From Pyrinomonadaceae bacterium (GTDB lineage Bacteria > Acidobacteriota > Blastocatellia > Pyrinomonadales > Pyrinomonadaceae): a DNA stretch of 40,603 nucleotides. The number at the start of each line of letters is the position of its first letter. Position 1 is the first letter of the stretch. This document shows positions 15,588-24,887 of this stretch, piece by piece. Both the position numbers and the translations under genes were made by a program. A model generated the notes under the pieces. The model saw nothing but the letters and a program-made list of their open reading frames with translations. It did no database searches and had not been told where the DNA came from. The DNA is taken from NCBI GenBank assembly GCA_013003215.1, contig JABDKD010000207.1:1-40603 (forward strand). Direction: 5' to 3'.

Positions 15588-17834
15588 TCATCCGATCCCA
15601 TAAAAACGCACTCTTGGGTCATCCATCATTTTCTCAACCGTCTCGGCGTTTTTGCCGTTTTGCAAATACTCACCGACGTAGATATCCGCCTCATTCCTCG
15701 CTGAAATCAATAACGGCAAGTCCCTTACGATGTTCGCGAGTCGAAACGATTGTATTCCGGACTGTCTGGTTCCTACGATATCTCCCTGGCCCCTAAGCTC
15801 GAGATCCTTTTCCGCAATCACGAACCCATCAGAGGATTCTTCCATGATCCCAAGCCGCTCTTTTGCAACCGCTGTCTGCTTAACTCCCGCAAGAAGAACG
15901 CAGTACGACTGATCGGCGCCTCGCCCAACCCGACCCCTGAGTTGATGCAGCTGCGATAAACCAAACCTTTCGGCATGTTCTACGATCATCAGTGTCGCGT
16001 TCGATACGTCAACACCGACTTCAATAACCGTGGTTGAAACCAAAATATCGAGTTCCCCATTTGAAAAAGCGGACATTGCAGCCTCCTTTTCTTCCGGCTT
16101 AAGTCGGCCATGAAGGAGGCCGATCCTCAGATCTGGGAATACTTGATTGCGAAGTTCATCGTACATGTCCTTGGCTGCCTTAAGATCGACTTTTTCTGAC
16201 TCCTCGATCAGCGGATAAACGATGTATACCTGCCTCCCGGCGTCAATTTCCCTACGAATTCCTTTGTAGACCCCCTTTCTCTTGTCTTCGCCTACTACTA
16301 CCGTCTTTACAGGGGTCCGGCCCGGCGGCAGTTCATCAATAAGAGAGACTTCGAGATCTCCATAGACAGTCATCGCAAGGGATCTCGGAATCGGAGTTGC
16401 CGTCATCACAAGCACGTCAGGCGCACCCTCCTGTTCACGTAGTTTCGCCCTCTGTGCGACTCCGAATCGGTGCTGTTCGTCAATTATGACGAGGCCAAGT
16501 TTGCTAAACTCAACCTTATCCTGAATGAGCGCGTGCGTACCGATAACCAGATTCGTGAGTCCTGCACGTATCTTTTTTTGCACGTCTCGTTTCTTTGCAG
16601 CCTTGAGACTTCCAATGAGCAAATCTACCTCGATATTGGCTTCCTCAAACAGGCTCTTCGCATTACTAAAGTGTTGTTCGGCAAGGATTTCCGTCGGAGC
16701 CATTATTGAAGCCTGGTACCCGTTTCGAACCGCGACAAAAGCGGCAAGGAAAGCCACGATAGTCTTACCGCTTCCAACGTCTCCCTGTATCAAACGGTTC
16801 ATCGGAGAATCCGATGTCATGTCTTTGAAAACATCATCGGTGACCCGCTCTTGTGCTCCGGTCAACGTAAACGGAAGCAGATCCGCTATTTCATTCCGCA
16901 AATCTAAATCTAGGGCAAAACTCGGGCCCTTTGGCTCCAATGCGACCTGTCCTCTCTTGTATCGAAGCGCAAACGCCAGCCAGAAGAACTCCTCGAAGAT
17001 CAAACGCCTGTGGGCCTCGCTTCTTGCTGCTGCGTATTCTTCCAAACTCGAATTGTCCGGAGGAAAGTGAATTTCCCGCATCGCCCGCTCACGATCGGAG
17101 AGCTTCAGACGAGTCCTTATTTCTTTGGGAAGAGTATCGGCTACCGAATCTGCATCAAGATTCTCCAGGACAGCAAAAACAATTTCCCTAATCCGTTTTG
17201 CCTGAAAATCTCCGAGCTTTCTGTGAACCGGCACGCGGCGTCCCACATGGACCGCCGAAAACTCGTCTGCTGAGGATTCTTCTTCATCCTCAACGTCTTC
17301 TTCTGGGTGAGGCGGCAGAATCTCAAGTTCATCAGGCTTCTTGAGGTTTAGCGCAAACGCATTCCTCCGTGAATCCCAATTCCACTCGCCATAGGCAACA
17401 AACCTCGTACCAGGCTTAAACTGATCCCGCCAGTATTCAATTATTCTTCGTGCCGCTTTGCCTGAAACAAACCACCAAACCACGACAGGCTTCTGTTTGC
17501 GATCCCTGTCTGCGGCAGTAATTTCGAAAATAAAAAGCGGAGGAGAACCTCTTGGCCTACGTTTTCCTACCTGAAACCCACCTGAGACCCTGGTGTATAG
17601 CTCAACCGCCGCCGACTCGCCCTCCTCGATTTGGTCAATGGGCATCATGTTCGAGCGGTCTTCCCAACGCATAGGGTAATAACCGAGAAGGTCTTCTACA
17701 GTGGCTGATTCGATTTCAGTTTTTTGTGAGAATGAGGCGACAGCCTTGGCTAACTTTCGGGACATGGATTTCGAGAGACCCGCTATTCCATGTTCCGCTA
17801 ATTCGATCAGTGAGGTATCGATTTTTAGTTTCAT
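15588..17834 (-). CDS. recG: ATP-dependent DNA helicase RecG
   Basis: ATG 17834 gives 748 residues; GTG 17852 would add six. RecG is a monomeric double-stranded DNA translocase that regresses stalled forks and processes recombination intermediates. Visible parts are the N-terminal wedge (OB-type) domain with YYPMRWEDRS, the Walker A motif in IQGDVGSGKTIVAFLAA, the DEQHRFGVAQR motif II, MTATPIPRSLAMTVYGDL (motif III) and the helicase C domain with LLHGRLKPEEKE. It continues with STTVIEVGVDVSNATLMIVEH, QLHQLRGRVGRG and the TRB segment GQGDIVGTRQSG. It is longer than typical RecG because an acidic insert of about 25 residues (rich in Glu and Asp) lies before the linker helices. It is 35 bp after the HEGKH-protein gene on the same strand. 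Confidence 0.96.
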   Translation of the reverse strand: MKLKIDTSLIELAEHGIAGLSKSMSRKLAKAVASFSQKTEIESATVEDLLGYYPMRWEDRSNMMPIDQIEEGESAAVELYTRVSGGFQVGKRRPRGSPPLFIFEITAADRDRKQKPVVVWWFVSGKAARRIIEYWRDQFKPGTRFVAYGEWNWDSRRNAFALNLKKPDELEILPPHPEEDVEDEEESSADEFSAVHVGRRVPVHRKLGDFQAKRIREIVFAVLENLDADSVADTLPKEIRTRLKLSDRERAMREIHFPPDNSSLEEYAAARSEAHRRLIFEEFFWLAFALRYKRGQVALEPKGPSFALDLDLRNEIADLLPFTLTGAQERVTDDVFKDMTSDSPMNRLIQGDVGSGKTIVAFLAAFVAVRNGYQASIMAPTEILAEQHFSNAKSLFEEANIEVDLLIGSLKAAKKRDVQKKIRAGLTNLVIGTHALIQDKVEFSKLGLVIIDEQHRFGVAQRAKLREQEGAPDVLVMTATPIPRSLAMTVYGDLEVSLIDELPPGRTPVKTVVVGEDKRKGVYKGIRREIDAGRQVYIVYPLIEESEKVDLKAAKDMYDELRNQVFPDLRIGLLHGRLKPEEKEAAMSAFSNGELDILVSTTVIEVGVDVSNATLMIVEHAERFGLSQLHQLRGRVGRGADQSYCVLLAGVKQTAVAKERLGIMEESSDGFVIAEKDLELRGQGDIVGTRQSGIQSFRLANIVRDLPLLISARNEADIYVGEYLQNGKNAETVEKMMDDPRVRFYGIG

Positions 17835-17869
17835 GATCGAGGATTCTATCACATCAAAATGAGGCTGAA

Positions 17870-18511
17870 TCAGCGAATCGCCGGCACGATCCGGGGGTTC
17901 GCAACCGTGTCCAGCAACGCTCCCGGATTCTCAGGTGAAAGCCGATAGTTCCGCTTCAAACGGCGTCGTATTCCAATCGGGTCGACGCTAATATGACCAT
18001 CGGTCTCTTTCAGCAGACCCAGAGAGAGCCCCTCCCTCGTGTACTCTCCGCCGCGGCGCATAAGGTAGAAGGCGGAAGTAAGATGTGCAGAATACTCTTT
18101 TTGAAACGCATTCGGGTTGAAAAACCGGTCGGGATTTCCTTCAGAAGCCGAAGCAAGCAGCTTGGCGAAATCCATCGCGTGTTTTCCCTCGTGAACAAGA
18201 GTACCTTCAATCCCTCTCTGGCCGCCGGTATCGATCGTTTCGCGAGCGATGTTCAATCTTACAAACCGAGAAGCATCGGACAAAGTCAAAATCCCGGATT
18301 TCAATGCTCTCCGAGCGCCTTCAGGCTCAATCAACTGAACACTCCCCGACCCATGCACTACTGAAACCGGCCCGACGAACACCACCAGTTCGGTCCGGCT
18401 TATGAAACGTGCAAGCTTTCGCTGAAATGCGTCTGCGTACTTCGTGATTTCATTCAATGCACGATCGATCCTTTGGCGGTCGAGATCGGAAACAACTTCT
18501 GAATAGTTCAT
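17870..18511 (-). CDS. Uncharacterised protein with zincin-like HEGKH motif
   Basis: The protein has 213 residues. I do not recognise a named family. The segment IEGTLVHEGKHAMDFAKLL (102-120) fits the HExxH zinc-protease helix, with His 107, Glu 108 and His 111. A helix about 28 residues later (FQKEYSAHLTSAFYL, Glu 139) has the spacing and sequence expected for a third, glutamate ligand of gluzincins. No signal peptide or membrane segment is seen, so it would act in the cytoplasm. The N-terminal half is amphipathic helix plus a predicted strand (ELVVFVGPVSVVHG). It lies immediately upstream of recG on the same strand and probably shares its transcript. A peptidase role is inferred from the motif alone; it could also be a secreted-substrate or toxin-like metalloprotein. 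Confidence 0.75.
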   Translation of the reverse strand: MNYSEVVSDLDRQRIDRALNEITKYADAFQRKLARFISRTELVVFVGPVSVVHGSGSVQLIEPEGARRALKSGILTLSDASRFVRLNIARETIDTGGQRGIEGTLVHEGKHAMDFAKLLASASEGNPDRFFNPNAFQKEYSAHLTSAFYLMRRGGEYTREGLSLGLLKETDGHISVDPIGIRRRLKRNYRLSPENPGALLDTVANPRIVPAIR

Positions 18512-18531
18512 TGAGAGATTATTCCACTATA

Positions 18532-18565
18532 AATAAAACAAAAAAAGGGGCGACAAATGCGCCCC
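18532..18565 (-). terminator. Intrinsic terminator after the orphan gene fragment
   Basis: GGGGCG (18547-18552) pairs with CGCCCC (18560-18565). On the minus strand a long U-rich tract (plus-strand A tract 18532-18546) follows. It lies downstream of the 18609-18797 remnant and just upstream of the HEGKH-protein gene. Confidence 0.8.
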
Positions 18566-18608
18566 TCCAATCAAAATCAAAACGTACCTAGTTCATCTTC
18601 GAACCCCT

Positions 18609-18797
18609 TCATTTATTGCTTGCTAACGGAGTCCCCGCACCGCTCTTTGTATTCGGACTCACAGCGATGAAATTCAGGTTAAATACACTGTTATCGAGTT
18701 TTACAAGAATGCTCGGGTTGTCGAAACTATAGCGGCGCGAAATCACCTGGAGAACATAGCTCTGCCCCGCCGGAATGTCTTCAAAGCGGTAATGTGC
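18609..18797 (-). pseudogene. C-terminal remnant of a carboxypeptidase-regulatory-like surface protein
   Basis: A 62-codon minus-strand stretch is open from just after an in-frame TGA (18798-18800) to a TGA at 18609-18611. It contains no ATG, only an internal GTG. Its translation, running through HYRFEDIPAGQSYVLQV and RRYSFDNPSILVKLDNSVF to NFIAV, has the strand pattern that closes carboxypeptidase-regulatory-like (CarboxypepD_reg) domains at the C-terminus of large secreted proteins. Only this tail is present, because the atpC terminator lies immediately upstream. A terminator of its own is retained at 18532-18565. It is best read as the 3' relic of a gene whose front was deleted or moved. 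It is too short and start-less to be a functional gene. Similarity is by eye. Confidence 0.65.
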
Positions 18798-18814
18798 TCA
18801 AACCCGTAAATTAA

Positions 18815-18847
18815 CAAAAAAAAAGAGCGGGTAAATGTCCGCTCTTT
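18815..18847 (-). terminator. Intrinsic terminator of atpD-atpC
   Basis: A perfect 9-bp stem (AAAGAGCGG at 18822-18830 with CCGCTCTTT at 18839-18847) has an 8-nt loop and, on the minus strand, a tract of nine or more U residues. It ends the atpDC transcript about 60 bp after atpC. Confidence 0.92.
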
Positions 18848-18908
18848 CAACTCAATACTCTTTTGACAATAGAAGCTCAGTCAACAAAAGGCAGTTTCTT
18901 GCTCAAGT

Positions 18909-19307
18909 TCAATTCTTGCTGGCCAACGCGAGCCTGGCCTGAGCCTTTTCCAAACGCTCAACTTCGAGCTCAAACTCTTCTTCAGTACCTTTCCAGGAAC
19001 CAAGAAGCTTTCCGGCTTCTTTCTTTTCTGCTTTCGCGCTCTCAACGTCAATCTCGTCTTTATTTTCAGCAACGTCCGCGAGAATCGAAACTTTGTTGCC
19101 GCTCACTTCGACGAATCCGCCCGAGACGACCATTTCTTCTGAGCTTCCGCCCGCTTTATACGAAAGGACCCCGGCGCGAAGGCTGGAAATCAAGGGAGCG
19201 TGACTTGGAAGTATGCCGATCTCGCCTTTTGCGGTGGGCACAGTCACCGAATCCGCCTGCAAATCGACGACCATTTTTTCCGGTGTAACAATCTGAAGAT
19301 CAATCAT
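18909..19307 (-). CDS. atpC: F1F0 ATP synthase subunit epsilon
   Basis: Starting at ATG 19307 gives 132 residues; an ATG five codons upstream (19322) is also open. The inner start is favoured because MIDLQIVTPEKMVVD aligns with the usual beginning of epsilon subunits. The protein forms part of the rotor stalk and can inhibit ATP hydrolysis. The N-terminal beta-barrel carries VTVPTAKGEIGILPSHAPLI, the strongest family signature, followed by GGFVEVSGNKVSILAD. The C-terminal part is the helical hairpin (about 90-130), rich in Glu, Lys and Ala. It is 58 bp after atpD and before a strong terminator. Neither start has a clear ribosome site, so coupling to atpD translation is possible. Confidence 0.95.
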   Translation of the reverse strand: MIDLQIVTPEKMVVDLQADSVTVPTAKGEIGILPSHAPLISSLRAGVLSYKAGGSSEEMVVSGGFVEVSGNKVSILADVAENKDEIDVESAKAEKKEAGKLLGSWKGTEEEFELEVERLEKAQARLALASKN

Positions 19308-19365
19308 AATTTTGATAAACATACCGGGCGGTCAGGTCTAAAGCTGACTGCCCGATCAAATACCA

Positions 19366-20880
<1,515 letters not shown>

Positions 20881-20926
20881 TTATTTGATCTGCTCCTTAA
20901 AAATTCAGTGTCTTAACAAAGGAATG

Positions 20927-20955
20927 AGAATATCAACTTAGGTTTGAAAAGGCAA
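20927..20955 (-). promoter_or_regulatory. Putative atpD promoter
   Basis: On the minus strand TTGCCT (20950-20955) and TATTCT (20927-20932) are 17 bp apart. Transcription would begin near 20920, about 40 nt before the atpD ATG. The hexamers are only partial matches. Confidence 0.33.
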
Positions 20956-21026
20956 AGGCAGAGAGGCCATATTCCAACAGGCCCAGACGAGCGTTTTCAC
21001 TCGTTTTTACGTACTATTTTAAGGAA

Positions 21027-21094
21027 CCCAAAATTGCGGCACCATTTTGGGCAATCTGCGCAGAAACTTATTTTCGTTGACACCAAATTGCCCA
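21027..21094. repeat. Two overlapping inverted repeats in the atpD-phoH divergent region
   Basis: CCCAAAAT (21027-21034) pairs with ATTTTGGG (21044-21051). The same central block continues as TGGGCAAT (21048-21055), which pairs with ATTGCCCA (21087-21094). Both arms are perfect 8-mers and share the central TGGG, so only one hairpin could form at a time in RNA. In DNA the third arm lies in the spacer of the candidate phoH promoter, so an operator is equally possible. Confidence 0.6.
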
Positions 21095-21105
21095 TTTAGT
21101 AGCGT
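21077..21105 (+). promoter_or_regulatory. Putative phoH promoter
   Basis: A perfect TTGACA at 21077-21082 is followed after 17 bp by TAGCGT (21100-21105), a weak -10. The start would be near 21112, about 33 nt before the TTG start codon. The spacer contains ATTGCCCA, an arm of the inverted repeat, so a DNA-binding regulator could occlude the promoter. Confidence 0.4.
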
Positions 21106-21144
21106 TATGACATTCATTTTTTCAAAGGGAAATAGATCAATAAT

Positions 21145-22110
21145 TTGAGTCAGACGAATCGTATAGAGTTGCCGCCCCGCGCCCTGGAAACGCTTTTTGG
21201 AGTACACGACGCGAATATTAAGTACCTGGAGTCGATTCTGGCTGTCAGGGTCAATGCGCGTGGACAGGATCTGACCGTGGACGGCGCACCGGAAGACGTC
21301 GCAACCGTAAAAGCAATACTTGCGGACTTTGCGGTTCTTTTTAACGACGGAAACAGCTTTACGGACAAAGAGCTCAGGAGCGCTTTCAAACAGATCTCGG
21401 AAGACAGGGCATATTCGCTTAAAGACTACTTCACCAAAGCCAGGTTCAATCCATCGGGTAAGAAACAAGTAGCGCCTAAATCCGTAAATCAGAGGAAGTA
21501 TATCGAGGCGATCCATGACAATGATCTTGTATTCGGCATTGGACCGGCGGGAACAGGAAAAAGCTTCCTGGCGGTTGCGCTGGCAGTCCACGCTCTCTTC
21601 CAGAAACAGGTCTCGCGGATAATACTGACGCGCCCGGCTGTTGAGGCTGGTGAACGGCTCGGGTTTCTGCCGGGCGATCTTCAGGACAAAGTAGACCCCT
21701 ATTTGAGGCCTCTCTATGACGCCCTGTTCGACCTTGTCGATACTGAACGGGTAACAAAACTCCTCGAGAAGCGAATAATCGAAATAGCCCCGCTCGCGTT
21801 TATGCGTGGCAGGACGCTTGCAGACGCTTTTATTATTCTGGACGAAGCCCAGAATACGACTAGCGAGCAAATGAAGATGTTTCTGACGCGAATTGGCTTC
21901 GGATCCAAAGCGGTCGTAACCGGCGACAAGACCCAGATCGACCTTCCGAGAGGTCAGCGAAGCGGACTCGTACAGGTTCAGAGCATTCTTAAGGATCTGG
22001 ATGGAATTGAATTCGTCTATTTCGATGAAACCGATGTTGTACGCCACAAGTTGGTGCAGATGATAGTGAAGGCCTACGAGAACAAAACCGAAAAGCGACC
22101 TGAGGAATAA
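21145..22110 (+). CDS. phoH: PhoH-family ATPase (PhoH-like/YbeZ type)
   Basis: The protein has 321 residues. An N-terminal KH-like region (about 20-65) is followed by the PhoH P-loop ATPase domain with Walker A GPAGTGKS at 133-140. Other signatures are [34 protein letters not shown], the Walker B segment [11 protein letters not shown] and [20 protein letters not shown]. PhoH-like proteins partner YbeY in RNA metabolism and ribosome quality control, and ybeY follows here after 18 bp. The start is TTG at 21145; no in-frame ATG lies upstream, and the homologous N-terminus is intact. AAAGGGA lies somewhat far (about 14 nt) upstream. A long frame on the opposite strand (21019-22152) is a shadow. 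Confidence 0.95.
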   Translation: MSQTNRIELPPRALETLFGVHDANIKYLESILAVRVNARGQDLTVDGAPEDVATVKAILADFAVLFNDGNSFTDKELRSAFKQISEDRAYSLKDYFTKARFNPSGKKQVAPKSVNQRKYIEAIHDNDLVFGIGPAGTGKSFLAVALAVHALFQKQVSRIILTRPAVEAGERLGFLPGDLQDKVDPYLRPLYDALFDLVDTERVTKLLEKRIIEIAPLAFMRGRTLADAFIILDEAQNTTSEQMKMFLTRIGFGSKAVVTGDKTQIDLPRGQRSGLVQVQSILKDLDGIEFVYFDETDVVRHKLVQMIVKAYENKTEKRPEE

Positions 22111-22128
22111 AAGCTGCAGCGGACGGTA

Positions 22129-22557
22129 ATGGCGGACATAGTCAACCGACAAAGAAAAATCGATTTAAACGAGAATGAACTCTCTTTATTTGCTGACATG
22201 GCTGTCCGCAACACAGTGGAAGCGAAAAACAGGCTGCCCGTGATCGCATTGGTCGATGATGAGGAAATGAAACGCCTGAACACGGAGTTCAGGCAGATGG
22301 AAACGACAACCGACGTGCTTTCTTTCCGGTACCTCGAAGAAGCGTTTGAAGCACCGGAAACGTTGGGGGATATCGTAATTTCGGTTCCTCAGGCTCAGAG
22401 ACAGGCGATCGAAAATGATCTTGATGTAATGGACGAGCTTCGCCAGCTGATTCTTCACGGCATACTGCACCTGTGCGGATATGATCATGACACCGACGAA
22501 GGTGAGATGGATCGTCGGGAAATCGAGTTAAGAAAAGTGTTGGAAATCAATTATTAG
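22129..22557 (+). CDS. ybeY: Endoribonuclease YbeY (rRNA maturation factor)
   Basis: The protein has 142 residues, typical for the family. YbeY is a zinc-dependent single-strand RNase used in 16S rRNA 3' end maturation and 70S quality control. The metal site is in LHGILHLCGYDHDTDEGEM, which gives the H(x3)H(x5)H pattern. Upstream are the usual LNTEFRQMETTTDVLSF and GDIVISVP. ATG 22129 follows phoH by 18 bp, and zwf begins 15 bp after its stop, so one transcript is likely. The phoH-ybeY order is conserved across bacteria. Confidence 0.96.
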   Translation: MADIVNRQRKIDLNENELSLFADMAVRNTVEAKNRLPVIALVDDEEMKRLNTEFRQMETTTDVLSFRYLEEAFEAPETLGDIVISVPQAQRQAIENDLDVMDELRQLILHGILHLCGYDHDTDEGEMDRREIELRKVLEINY

Positions 22558-22572
22558 CGACACGGATCGATT

Positions 22573-24087
22573 ATGGATTCAACAAATCAAAAACAGTCTG
22601 ACCCGTGCATAATGGTGATCTTCGGCGCGACCGGCGACCTTACTAAAAGGAAACTCTTTCCCGCGTTATATTACCTCAGAAAAGATGGGTTTATACCTGA
22701 CAAATTCGCGATCATTGGTGTTGGACGGCAGGAATTGTCCTCAGAAGAGTTCAAAAGCCAGATCATTAAGGATCTCAAGGGATTCGTAGGTAAGAATACG
22801 GAATCGGAGATTATCGATTGGTTTGAGGAGCGCACTTCTTACACGGGCGGCGATTTTGATGATGACAAGGCACTGTTCTCAGATTTGAAGTCCCTACTCG
22901 AGGAAACGGCAGAAACTCACTCGATACCCAAGAACATCTTTTTCTACATGGCGATTCCGCCGTTTCTCTTTTCGAACGTCGCGGCCAAGGTCGTCAAGAG
23001 AGGACTTGGCACGGAAGAAGAGGGTTACTGGCGAAGATTCATTTTTGAAAAACCCTTCGGCCGCGATCTCGAGTCTGCCAAGCAACTAAACTCGGAGTTG
23101 TTGGATTTGCTCGATGAGCGCCAAATCTACCGAATTGATCACTATCTCGGCAAGGAAACCGTCCAGAACATACTCGTATTTCGGTTTGGAAACAGTATCT
23201 TTGAACCTATCTGGAACCGAAACTACGTCGATCATGTACAGATTACGGTGGCGGAAGATTTGGGTGTCGGTACCCGCGGCGGCTATTACAACCGTGCGGG
23301 CGCACTTCGTGACATGGTTCCGAATCACATTTTCCAACTCGTGACCCTGACTGCGATGGAACCCCCCGTATCCTTCGAAGCAGATGCTGTCCGCAATGAG
23401 CAGGCGAAGATTCTGCGCGCCGTAAAGCCTTTCAGTCCGGAGAACGTATTGGAAGAAACGGTTCGAGGTCAGTACGGAAAAGGAATTATTGACGGTGAGA
23501 ATGTTCGCGCTTATCGAGAGATTGAGGATGTAGATGAGACTTCGGACACTGAGACCTATGCAGCACTGAAACTCACAATCGACAACTGGCGATGGGCGGG
23601 TGTGCCGTTTTACGTAAGAACCGGCAAAAGAATGCCGCGAAAGCACACCTCAATCATGATACAGTTTAAGAAAGCACCGTTCATGCTGTTCCAGGATACG
23701 AATGTCCAACACCTGAGAAGAAACAGGATTGTCCTGCATATTCAACCGGATGAAGGCATTACGCTTCATTTTGGTGCGAAGATACCGGGACCGGTTGTAC
23801 AAACGGGTCCGGTAGACATGGATTTTGACTACTCCGATCATTTCGGAGAGACAATTTCAACGGGATACGAGAGACTTCTATTTGACTGTATGTTGGGCGA
23901 TGCGACCCTTTTTCAAAGAGCCGACATGGTCGAGTCGAGCTGGAGAATCGTCTCACCGATATTAGACGTTTGGAACGCTATTCCTGCACGTGCCTTTCCC
24001 AATTACGAAGCCGGAAGTTGGGGGCCGGCAGAGGCCGACGAGCTGTTGGCGAACGACCAAAGAAGTTGGAAAAATGACATAGACTGA
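22573..24087 (+). CDS. zwf: Glucose-6-phosphate 1-dehydrogenase
   Basis: The protein has 504 residues. It oxidises glucose-6-phosphate to 6-phosphogluconolactone with NADP, the first step of the oxidative pentose phosphate pathway. The N-terminal Rossmann motif is [19 protein letters not shown] (about 16-34). The catalytic site is [19 protein letters not shown], containing the substrate-binding Asp-His and Lys. The C-terminal domain has [14 protein letters not shown] and a normal ending with WGP. ATG 22573 lies 15 bp after ybeY. The next gene encodes the following pathway step, so this pair forms a functional unit placed inside the phoH-ybeY-corC neighbourhood. Confidence 0.97.
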   Translation: MDSTNQKQSDPCIMVIFGATGDLTKRKLFPALYYLRKDGFIPDKFAIIGVGRQELSSEEFKSQIIKDLKGFVGKNTESEIIDWFEERTSYTGGDFDDDKALFSDLKSLLEETAETHSIPKNIFFYMAIPPFLFSNVAAKVVKRGLGTEEEGYWRRFIFEKPFGRDLESAKQLNSELLDLLDERQIYRIDHYLGKETVQNILVFRFGNSIFEPIWNRNYVDHVQITVAEDLGVGTRGGYYNRAGALRDMVPNHIFQLVTLTAMEPPVSFEADAVRNEQAKILRAVKPFSPENVLEETVRGQYGKGIIDGENVRAYREIEDVDETSDTETYAALKLTIDNWRWAGVPFYVRTGKRMPRKHTSIMIQFKKAPFMLFQDTNVQHLRRNRIVLHIQPDEGITLHFGAKIPGPVVQTGPVDMDFDYSDHFGETISTGYERLLFDCMLGDATLFQRADMVESSWRIVSPILDVWNAIPARAFPNYEAGSWGPAEADELLANDQRSWKNDID

Positions 24088-24125
24088 GGGGATTTTTGGT
24101 AATCACACCTTGGTCAGAGTGAGAA

Positions 24126-24878
24126 ATGCAAACAAAAATTTATCCGGAAACCAAATTATTTCAGGAACTTGTGAAGGTTTTTGCGAGAACTGTAAAGACC
24201 GCATTAAAGAGAAAAGAGAGGATTGCGGTTGCACTTGCCGGGGGGCAGACTCCAAGCTCTCTTTACAAGCTGTTTACTTCTGAAGAATACAAAACTTCGA
24301 TTGACTGGACGCGCATTGATTTCTTTCTCGGTGACGAGCGGGACGTCTCGCCGATGTCGGAACGAAGTAACTTTCGTCTGACCAATGAGCTCCTTTTTAA
24401 GCCGCTTGGAATCGAAAAGAGCCAGATCTTCAGATGGCAGACCGAGATCATAGAGGTGTCTGAAGTTGCTGTGAACTATGAGAAGATCATCAAGCGATAC
24501 TTCGATCTGGGCCCGGGTGAGTTCCCGGTCTTTGATTTCATGTTTCTCGGTATGGGAGATGACGGGCACACTGCTTCGCTTTTCCCGTTTACAGATGCCC
24601 TATCCGAGGAACAACGGATCGCCGTCGCAAACAGGGTTGAAAAATTCGATGCCTACCGCCTGACGCTTACATATCCCGTAATCAATAATGCTAAGAACAT
24701 TTACTTTGTCGTCACCGGCGAGGAAAAGGCTGCTGCCCTTGCGGAAGTGCTGCAAGGGGAAGAGAATTGCCCCAAATTTCCTGCTCAATGTATAAGACCC
24801 AAACAAGGAAAGTTGAAGTGGTTCATTGGAAACACGGCGGCTGGAATGTTGAACGGAAAGGCGGCCGCGTCGAAATAA
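24126..24878 (+). CDS. pgl: 6-phosphogluconolactonase (DevB type)
   Basis: The protein has 250 residues in the glucosamine-6-phosphate isomerase/6-phosphogluconolactonase superfamily. It hydrolyses the lactone made by Zwf. Visible are VALAGGQTPSSLYKLF near residue 38, FFLGDERDVSPMSERSNFR, and the diagnostic DFMFLGMGDDGHTASLFP, where GMGDDGHTASLFP distinguishes PGL from NagB. Near the end comes PAQCIRPKQGKLKWF, the strand that closes the lactonase domain. It starts 38 bp after zwf and ends 9 bp before the next start, so the whole block looks like one operon. Confidence 0.95.
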   Translation: MQTKIYPETKLFQELVKVFARTVKTALKRKERIAVALAGGQTPSSLYKLFTSEEYKTSIDWTRIDFFLGDERDVSPMSERSNFRLTNELLFKPLGIEKSQIFRWQTEIIEVSEVAVNYEKIIKRYFDLGPGEFPVFDFMFLGMGDDGHTASLFPFTDALSEEQRIAVANRVEKFDAYRLTLTYPVINNAKNIYFVVTGEEKAAALAEVLQGEENCPKFPAQCIRPKQGKLKWFIGNTAAGMLNGKAAASK

Positions 24879-24887
24879 GGGGTCGAA

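Noticed and set aside
21019-22152. A 377-codon minus-strand frame opposite phoH
   Set aside because: It covers phoH almost exactly in reverse, has no recognisable domain, and phoH has clear Walker and PhoH motifs and operon context. It is a compositional shadow.
23086-23646. A 186-codon minus-strand frame inside zwf
   Set aside because: Shadow of zwf, no supporting ribosome site or family match.
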